Source of the DNA: Actinomycetota bacterium
GTDB taxonomy: Bacteria; Actinomycetota; Thermoleophilia; Gaiellales; Gaiellaceae
Assembly: GCA_003136795.1 (NCBI GenBank)
Contig: PLDP01000129.1
Coordinates: 11,896 to 18,000 of the forward strand
Length of the DNA stretch: 6,105 bases
Reading direction: 5' to 3'
Position 1 is the stretch's first letter; every line of letters starts with the position of its first letter. Under the pieces are notes generated by a model, which did not search any database, was not told the DNA's origin, and was given only the letters and a program-made list of their open reading frames with translations. Of the stretch, positions 1-3,963 are shown piece after piece. The position numbers were made by a program, and so were the translations under genes.

Positions 1-128
1 GCGGCGAGAGCAGCCGCGAGCCCGGCAAGTAACACAGTGTTACGAAGTTTGCGGCGGGACGGACGCGGAAGCCGGTCCTTGTAGGCGCGCTCGACGGTCT
101 CCCACGTGCGGGTTTCGGCGTCCTTCAC
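1..128 (-). CDS. Single-pass membrane protein, N-terminal fragment; candidate regulator of the adjacent sigma factor
   Basis: The first 42 codons of a gene run off the left edge. Reading starts at a GTG (128-126) that overlaps the sigma-factor TGA in a GTGA, so the two genes are almost certainly co-transcribed and translationally coupled. The visible protein begins MKDAETRTWETVERAYKDRL, continues with a basic stretch (PRPSRRKLR), then a hydrophobic run (TVLLAGLAAALAA) that looks like the start of a transmembrane helix with the N-terminus in the cytoplasm. A membrane protein encoded directly after an ECF sigma factor is often its anti-sigma factor; that role here is inference. The cytoplasmic part is only about 29 residues, much shorter than a usual zinc-binding anti-sigma domain, and no HxxxCxxC motif is seen. 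The region beyond the membrane is outside the window. Codons 26-36 include unusually AT-rich choices (CTT, CGT, ACT, TTA). Confidence 0.75.
   Translation of the reverse strand, partial: MKDAETRTWETVERAYKDRLPRPSRRKLRNTVLLAGLAAALA
29..43. repeat. Perfect 15-bp palindrome inside the membrane-protein gene
   Basis: GTAACAC, one central A, then GTGTTAC: two exact 7-base arms around a single base. It lies about 85-99 bases inside the coding region, just where the transmembrane segment begins. It is AT-rich compared with everything around it. The form resembles a dimeric regulator operator, but its position inside a gene leaves the function open. Confidence 0.6.
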
Positions 129-622
129 GCCTCCAGCTCCTTCATGCGGTCGAGCCCGCGGCGAAGCCGCGAGTTGACGGTGCCGCGGGGCAGGTCGAGC
201 AGCTCGGCGATCTCGCCGGGCGTGTACTCGAGCACGTAGCGGAGCACGACCACCGCCCGGTGCTCGGGCGTGAGGTCGGTGATGCGGCCGAGGGCGGTGC
301 CGTCGAGCTCCGGCAGCGGCGGCGCGGAGACGAAATCACCGAGCTCGACCTCGGCGCGCAGCTTGCGCGCGCGCGTCCAGTCGATCGCGCGGTTGACGAC
401 GATGCGGTGCAGCCAGGGCGCGAACGGTCGGCGGCGGTCGAACCGGTCGAGATTGCGAACGGCCGCGAGGAAGGCCTCCTGGGCGATGTCCTCGGCCGCG
501 GCCGCGTCCCCGGTGACGAGCAGCGCTGCCCGGTAGGCACGTGGCCAGTGCTCGCGAAAGAGCCGCTCGAGATCGGCGACCGACCCGCGCTGGGCACCCC
601 TGATCCAGGCGCGCTCCGACAC
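125..622 (-). CDS. ECF-type RNA polymerase sigma-70 family sigma factor
   Basis: A 165-residue alternative sigma factor of the extracytoplasmic function class, which directs RNA polymerase to a small regulon. Region 2 spans about residues 15-85, with the typical AEDIAQEAFLAAVRN helix (43-57) and the PFAPWLHRIVVNRAIDWTR segment (66-84) that contacts core polymerase and the -10 element. Region 4 spans about 108-162 with the helix-turn-helix TPGEIAELLDLPRGTVNSRL (134-153) that reads the -35 element. No extra C-terminal domain is present, and the length is normal for a minimal ECF. The GTG at 622-620 is the only plausible start, because an in-frame TAG lies four codons upstream. There is no usable Shine-Dalgarno. 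The gene heads an operon with the overlapping membrane protein and is divergent from the beta-propeller gene at 705. It is probably autoregulated, as its own upstream region and that of the divergent gene carry the same promoter-like pattern. The ECF subgroup cannot be assigned by eye. Confidence 0.93.
   Translation of the reverse strand: MSERAWIRGAQRGSVADLERLFREHWPRAYRAALLVTGDAAAAEDIAQEAFLAAVRNLDRFDRRRPFAPWLHRIVVNRAIDWTRARKLRAEVELGDFVSAPPLPELDGTALGRITDLTPEHRAVVVLRYVLEYTPGEIAELLDLPRGTVNSRLRRGLDRMKELEA
137..142 (-). promoter_or_regulatory. Shine-Dalgarno AAGGAG for the membrane-protein gene
   Basis: AAGGAG lies within the last codons of the sigma factor gene, 8 bases before the GTG at 128-126. 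It supports that GTG as the true start of the second gene. It is the only convincing Shine-Dalgarno in the window; the genes that lead their own transcription units lack one. Confidence 0.65.
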
Positions 623-628
623 CCCTCG

Positions 629-658
629 ACTCTACGACGGGAAGCGCTCACGAGGTCC
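629..658 (-). promoter_or_regulatory. Putative ECF-type promoter of the sigma factor gene
   Basis: On the minus strand, GGACCTC (658-652), 15 bases, then CGTAGAGT (636-629), with the GTG start 6 bases further on. GGAAC-like -35 and CGTA/CGTC-like -10 elements about 16 bases apart are known for many ECF sigma factors (for example Bacillus subtilis SigW, TGAAAC-N16-CGTA). The same GGACCTC-N15-CGTA pattern occurs on the other strand in front of the divergent gene. The TAGAGT (634-629) could instead be read as a housekeeping TANNNT -10 for a leaderless transcript. Confidence 0.5.
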
Positions 659-669
659 ATACGCGCCTG

Positions 670-699
670 GGACCTCTAGCGGTCCATCGGACGTACTCC
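670..699 (+). promoter_or_regulatory. Putative ECF-type promoter of the secreted beta-propeller gene
   Basis: GGACCTC (670-676), 15 bases, then CGTACTCC (692-699), ending 5 bases before the ATG at 705. It mirrors the element facing the sigma gene, with the two -35-like words 11 bases apart (659-669). GGACC (670-674) also forms a 5-bp inverted repeat with GGTCC (681-685) across 6 bases. Regulation by the neighbouring sigma factor is inference from this shared pattern. Confidence 0.5.
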
Positions 700-704
700 A
701 TGCC

Positions 705-1793
705 ATGAAGCGCCTCGTGCTCGTGCTCGCGATCGCCGTCCTCGTGCTGCCGGGCGCGGCGGTGGGAGCCGCCTGCTCGCCGCTCAACTGCGCGCCGAGC
801 CAGTTCACGCTCGCCCACGGCACGCTGCTCGGCTTTCGCGAGAGCATCGACAAGCCCCTGCGTGTGATCGACCTCAACACCGGGACGACACGCTGGCGCC
901 TGCCCGCCGGGATCGTCACCGGCGACACGCTGGTCCACCAGGACGGCTCCCTGATCACGTGGTTCGACGCCGCGCACGGGACACGCATCGGTGACGCGGT
1001 GCTGCAGCTGCACGGTGCGTTCTCGCTCGTCGGGACGTCACAGGACGGATCGCGTGCGGTGCTCGCGCGAACGCAGACGCGTTCGACGACGTTCGCAATC
1101 GTCTCGCGCGACTCGAGCCGGCTGGTGAAGCTCGGCGGCAGCCAGTGGTCCTTTGACGCTCTGCGCGGCACGAAGCTGTTCCTGATCAAGACGCTGAACT
1201 ACGGATACCAGGTGCGGCTGTACGACCTCGCGACGAACACGCTTGTGCAGCGGGCGCTGAAGGATCCCGGCGAGTCGGCGACGATCTCGGGCAGCCCGTT
1301 TGCGCGTGTCTCGTCCCCTGATGGGCGATACCTGTTCACGCTCTACCTCGGCGGCGGCGGCGGCGGGGCGATGATCCACGAGCTCGACCTGGTCGCAGGG
1401 ACTGCGCGCTGCATCGACCTTCCGGGCGACGGGAACTTTGCAGCCGCGACGACTTGGGCGCTCGTCACGGATCCCGACGGGCGCACGTTGTGGGCGCTCA
1501 GTCCCGGCTACGGCCGCGTCGTCGCCGTCGACGTTCCCGGGCATCGCATCCGGCGGACCTGGACGTTCAACCCCGGCATCTGGACGTCGAACGCCGGGGC
1601 CGCTGTCCTGTCGCCGGACGGCTCGCATTTCGCACTCACCGACGCGCAACACGTCTGGTTCATCGTTCTCGAGCCGAAGCTCGCCGTGCGCAGGTCGGTC
1701 CACGTCGCGCTCGCGCTCGCGTGGTCACCCGACCAGCGTCACCTCTGGGCGATCGGCGAGCGAAGCCGCGTCAGCTCGCTGCCGCTGCGTTAG
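705..1793 (+). CDS. Secreted WD40/TolB-like beta-propeller protein
   Basis: A 362-residue exported protein. The N-terminus MKRLVLVLAIAVLVLPGAAVGA is a clear Sec signal peptide, with likely cleavage near residue 22. The nearby Cys24 lacks a good lipobox (VGAAC), so secretion rather than lipidation is favoured. The mature end carries a CSPLNC pair (Cys24, Cys29) that may form a disulfide. The rest looks like a beta-propeller: recurring blade motifs SQDGSRAVL (112), SSPDGRYLF (203), DPDGRTLWAL (257), LSPDGSHFAL (302) and SPDQRHLWAI (341), each a turn followed by a hydrophobic strand, as in WD40-like PD40/TolB repeats. No enzyme active site is recognisable. A run of six glycines occurs at 216-221. 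The ATG at 705 is chosen because the signal peptide begins there; the ATG at 700 hits a stop after two codons. It is divergent from the sigma operon with a matching promoter pattern, which suggests an envelope role within that regulon (inference). Confidence 0.82.
   Translation: MKRLVLVLAIAVLVLPGAAVGAACSPLNCAPSQFTLAHGTLLGFRESIDKPLRVIDLNTGTTRWRLPAGIVTGDTLVHQDGSLITWFDAAHGTRIGDAVLQLHGAFSLVGTSQDGSRAVLARTQTRSTTFAIVSRDSSRLVKLGGSQWSFDALRGTKLFLIKTLNYGYQVRLYDLATNTLVQRALKDPGESATISGSPFARVSSPDGRYLFTLYLGGGGGGAMIHELDLVAGTARCIDLPGDGNFAAATTWALVTDPDGRTLWALSPGYGRVVAVDVPGHRIRRTWTFNPGIWTSNAGAAVLSPDGSHFALTDAQHVWFIVLEPKLAVRRSVHVALALAWSPDQRHLWAIGERSRVSSLPLR
1350..1364 (+). repeat. Five tandem GGC codons (glycine run)
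   Basis: Five perfect GGC units followed by GGG encode Gly216-Gly221 of the propeller protein. Being a triplet repeat, length changes would alter the loop without shifting frame. It probably forms a flexible loop between blades. Confidence 0.7.
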
Positions 1794-2994
1794 GCCGCAC
1801 TGCTGCCTCGGTCGCGATTGAGATCTCGCGGACGACCTCGACGATGTCACGGTTCGCGTTCCACACGCGCAGCTGGCGGTCTGCGCCGTTCCCGCGCGCC
1901 AGGATCTCGCGCACGCCTTCGAGCTCGCGCTCCGAGCCGAGTTCGCGCGCGTGCGGCTCGATGTCGCGCAGCGTCCGGCGGACGAGCTGCGCGACCGGGA
2001 CGCGGTTCCGGCGGCCGGTGGCGAGATCCATGATCGGTGCCTCGAGGCCATAGCGCGCGGCGAGCCACTTGTTCTCGGTCGTCAGCAACCGGTGCCAGGT
2101 CGGGATCCGCTTGCCGGCATCGTGCAGCTCGCAGTACATCTTCACGAGCGCCTGGAAGAACGCCGTGATCGCAACGACGTCCTCGAGCCGGGTGACCGCG
2201 TCACAGACGCGCATCTCGATCGTGCCGAGGCGCGGATGCGGACGGATGTCCCACCAGATGTGCGTGTAGTCGGCAATGCAGCCGGTGCGCTCGAGCTGGC
2301 CGACGACCTCGGCGTAGTCGGCGTAGTCCTTGAAACGGGGCGGCGGCCCCGAGCGCGGAAACGCGGCGAACACCATCTGCCGGCTCGACGAGAGCCCGGT
2401 CGGCTCGCCGCGCCAGAACGGCGACGACGCGGACAGAGCGAGCATCTGCGGGAGATGCACGAGCAGCCCGTTCATCACCTGGATCGCCTTCTCCGGATCG
2501 TCGACCGCGACGTGCATGTGCATCCCGAAGATCAGCTCACGCCGTGCGACGTACTGCAGCTGGTCGACGAGCTGGCGGTAGCGGTCGCGCGCCGTGATGC
2601 GCTGCCGCTCGAAAAGGCTGAACGGGTGCGTGCCGGCCGAGCCGAAGCGGCAGCCCTCGGAGCGCGCGATCTCGGCGACGTAGCCGCGCAGCTGGGAGAG
2701 CGAATGCATCACGTCGGCTGCGTTCCGGCACACCGGCGTCGTCACCTCGAGCACCGACTGCATCAGCTCCGCGTGGATGCGCTCCTGATGCTCGCTGTCC
2801 TCGACGGCCGCAAGCACCGAGTCGATGTGCTGCACGAGATCCCACGTCTCGGGATCGAGCAGCATGTACTCCTCCTCGACGCCGAGCGTGTACGGATCGC
2901 TCTTGCCGAACGAGTGGTCGAGCACGCTGGCGTGTCCGGAGCCCAGTCCCTCGGCGCCCTTCCCGGTGATCGACGGCGGGAAGATCTGCTTCAT
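1771..2994 (-). CDS. GCS2/YbdK-family carboxylate-amine ligase (glutamate-cysteine ligase-like)
   Basis: A 407-residue ATP-dependent ligase of the glutamate-cysteine ligase family 2 type, expected to join the gamma-carboxyl of glutamate (or a related acid) to an amine such as that of cysteine in the cytoplasm. Family marks: TLGVEEEYMLLD (36-47, acidic residues at the nucleotide/metal site), EVTTPVC (83-89), FGMHMHVAV (156-164), SSPFWRG (190-196), and HIWWDIRPHPRLGTIEMRVCDA (245-266) with the GTIEMR signature. E. coli YbdK is 372 residues; this protein has about 35 extra residues before the TLGVEEEY core. The ATG at 2994 is preferred. A GTG at codon 24 (Val24) is an alternative that would remove most of the extension. 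The 3' end overlaps the propeller gene by 23 bases, tail to tail. It is divergent from the beta-lactamase-like gene. Actinomycete members of this superfamily include EgtA of ergothioneine synthesis, but no other egt genes are visible, so the substrate is unknown. Confidence 0.92.
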   Translation of the reverse strand: MKQIFPPSITGKGAEGLGSGHASVLDHSFGKSDPYTLGVEEEYMLLDPETWDLVQHIDSVLAAVEDSEHQERIHAELMQSVLEVTTPVCRNAADVMHSLSQLRGYVAEIARSEGCRFGSAGTHPFSLFERQRITARDRYRQLVDQLQYVARRELIFGMHMHVAVDDPEKAIQVMNGLLVHLPQMLALSASSPFWRGEPTGLSSSRQMVFAAFPRSGPPPRFKDYADYAEVVGQLERTGCIADYTHIWWDIRPHPRLGTIEMRVCDAVTRLEDVVAITAFFQALVKMYCELHDAGKRIPTWHRLLTTENKWLAARYGLEAPIMDLATGRRNRVPVAQLVRRTLRDIEPHARELGSERELEGVREILARGNGADRQLRVWNANRDIVEVVREISIATEAAVRPNAAAAS

Positions 2995-3020
2995 ACGACC
3001 AAGTATGTCGCGGTTCGTAT
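2992..3020. promoter_or_regulatory. Inverted repeats over the ligase start codon
   Basis: CATAC (2992-2996) and GTATG (3003-3007) form 5-bp arms around 6 bases, and the left arm contains the complement of the ATG start. A second, wider pair is ATACGACC (2993-3000) and GGTTCGTAT (3012-3020), complementary except for one extra base. An operator that blocks initiation of the ligase transcript is possible; the evidence is only symmetry. Confidence 0.35.
3002..3007 (-). promoter_or_regulatory. Possible -10 element of the ligase gene
   Basis: CATACT on the minus strand, 7 bases before the ATG. It matches TATAAT at four positions and sits where a leaderless transcript would need it. No good -35 is seen at 16-18 bases upstream and there is no Shine-Dalgarno, so confidence is low. 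Confidence 0.35.
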
Positions 3021-3031
3021 CGCTTCACTCA

Positions 3032-3064
3032 CGAACCTGGTTCGCCTGCGGCGAATCAGGTTCG
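3032..3064. repeat. Long hairpin / paired palindromes in the divergent control region
   Basis: Arms 3032-3046 (CGAACCTGGTTCGCC) and 3050-3064 are complementary at 14 of 15 positions, with one G-T wobble, around the 3-base loop TGC. Each arm region also holds its own 13-bp palindrome: CGAACCTGGTTCG (3032-3044, perfect) and CGAATCAGGTTCG (3052-3064, one mismatch), with centres 20 bases apart. A further GGTTCG lies at 3012-3017. No T-run follows on either strand, so a classical terminator is unlikely. Two operator sites for a dimeric regulator acting on the divergent ligase and hydrolase genes is the preferred reading. Confidence 0.6.
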
Positions 3065-3115
3065 ACAGTCACCGCTTCTGCGGCGATCTCGACGAGCAGC
3101 GCGCTCCATGCTCGC

Positions 3116-3121
3116 TAGTCT
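3116..3121 (+). promoter_or_regulatory. Possible -10 element of the beta-lactamase-like gene
   Basis: TAGTCT fits TANNNT and lies 8 bases before the GTG at 3130. There is no Shine-Dalgarno before that GTG, which fits leaderless translation. No clear -35 is present. Confidence 0.35.
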
Positions 3122-3129
3122 CGCCGTTC

Positions 3130-3921
3130 GTGGATGCCCTGCGCCAGGTCGACGGTTGGCCGTGCGAGCACGTTGCCGTCGGAGTGACCGGAGCCGTCGA
3201 AGCGACGCACGGCGACGTGGAGCGGCGCTTCCCCTGGGCGTCGGTGACGAAGCTCGCGACGGCAGTGGCGATGCTGGTGGCTGCCGAGGAAGGGCTCGTC
3301 GATCTCGACGAGCCGGCCGGGCCGCCGGGCTCGACGTTTCGCCACCTGCTCGCCCACGCCTCCGGTCTGCCGTTCGAGCACGGGCCGCCGATCTCGCGGC
3401 CCGGCGTGCGGCGCGTGTACTCGAACTATGGCTTCGAGGTCGCCGCGGCGCTGGTCGAGGCGCGCGCCGAGATGCCGTTCGCGGACTACTTCGCGCACGT
3501 CTGGCAGGGAACGACCGCCGTCTTGCACGGCTCGGCGGGCTCGGGCGTCGAGGGCACGCTGCTCGACCTGCTCGAGCTTGCGCGCGAGCTGCAGGCGCCG
3601 ACGCGGCTTGCGCCCGAGACGCTCGCCGCGGCGACCGCGGTGCAGTTCCCGGGGCTCGGCGGCGTCCTGCCGGGCTTCGGCCGCCAGGACCCAAACGACT
3701 GGGGCCTCGGGCTCGAGCTGCGCAACGGCAAGTCCCCGCACTGGACCGGAGCGCGGAACTCGCCGCAGACGTTCGGGCACTTCGGGAGGAGCGGCACCTT
3801 CCTCTGGGTCGACCCTGTGGCAGGGATTGCGCTCGGCTGCCTCACCGGCCTCGCTTTCGGCGAGTGGGCCGTCGAGGCCTGGCCGCCGTTTGCAGACGCG
3901 GTGCTCGCGGGGGTTGGCTGA
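3130..3921 (+). CDS. Serine beta-lactamase-family hydrolase (class C/esterase-like)
   Basis: A 263-residue protein of the beta-lactamase-related serine hydrolase fold, a family covering class C beta-lactamases, DD-peptidases and esterases. Active-site motifs in order: SVTK at 38-41 (nucleophile Ser38, Lys41), the LLAHASGLP segment (73-81) typical of this family, YSN at 97-99 (the YxN motif), and HFGRSG at 217-222 (HxG in place of KTG, common in the esterase branch). The first strand is reached at once (HVAVGVTGAVEATHGDV, 14-30). No signal peptide or membrane segment is seen, so it is probably cytoplasmic, which argues against a secreted antibiotic-resistance enzyme. The GTG at 3130 is the only reasonable start near the conserved region. 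The open frame continues far upstream but opposite the ligase gene and without a better start. At 263 residues it is shorter than typical class C enzymes. The substrate is unknown. Confidence 0.85.
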   Translation: MDALRQVDGWPCEHVAVGVTGAVEATHGDVERRFPWASVTKLATAVAMLVAAEEGLVDLDEPAGPPGSTFRHLLAHASGLPFEHGPPISRPGVRRVYSNYGFEVAAALVEARAEMPFADYFAHVWQGTTAVLHGSAGSGVEGTLLDLLELARELQAPTRLAPETLAAATAVQFPGLGGVLPGFGRQDPNDWGLGLELRNGKSPHWTGARNSPQTFGHFGRSGTFLWVDPVAGIALGCLTGLAFGEWAVEAWPPFADAVLAGVG

Positions 3922-3951
3922 CTCTTCATCCGGGCTTTACCTTCGCCCGCC

Positions 3952-3957
3952 TAGCCT
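3952..3957 (+). promoter_or_regulatory. Possible -10 element of the double-propeller lipoprotein gene
   Basis: TAGCCT (TANNNT) lies 6 bases before the GTG at 3964, the same spacing as TAGAGT before the sigma factor GTG. It falls in the 42-base gap after the hydrolase stop. The gap is pyrimidine-rich with no Shine-Dalgarno. A convincing -35 is absent, so read-through from the hydrolase gene cannot be excluded. Confidence 0.4.
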
Positions 3958-3963
3958 CACATC

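Noticed and set aside
260..679. Open frames on the plus strand opposite the sigma factor gene
   Set aside because: The minus strand encodes a complete ECF sigma factor with regions 2 and 4; the opposite frames show no domain or signal.
705..788. Lipoprotein signal in the propeller protein
   Set aside because: Cys24 is near the end of the signal peptide, but the preceding GAA does not match a lipobox (no Leu/Val/Ile at -3), and Cys29 nearby suggests a disulfide pair instead.
3032..3044. LexA/SOS box
   Set aside because: The actinobacterial SOS consensus has CGAAC and GTTCG arms separated by 4 bases; here they are separated by 3, and neither neighbour is a DNA-repair gene.
3032..3064. Rho-independent terminator
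   Set aside because: The stem is strong but no T-run follows on either strand, and it sits between divergent gene starts, where no transcript is expected to end.
3005..3118. Possible 37-codon leader peptide starting MSRFVSLHSR in the divergent gap
   Set aside because: No Shine-Dalgarno or recognisable leader features are seen, and it runs straight through the hairpin repeats. Chance open frames of this size are common at this GC content.
1951..3129. Long upstream extension of the beta-lactamase-like open frame
   Set aside because: It lies mostly opposite the well-supported ligase gene and encodes low-complexity Arg/Asp/Glu/Leu sequence. Conserved hydrolase features begin only after the GTG at 3130.
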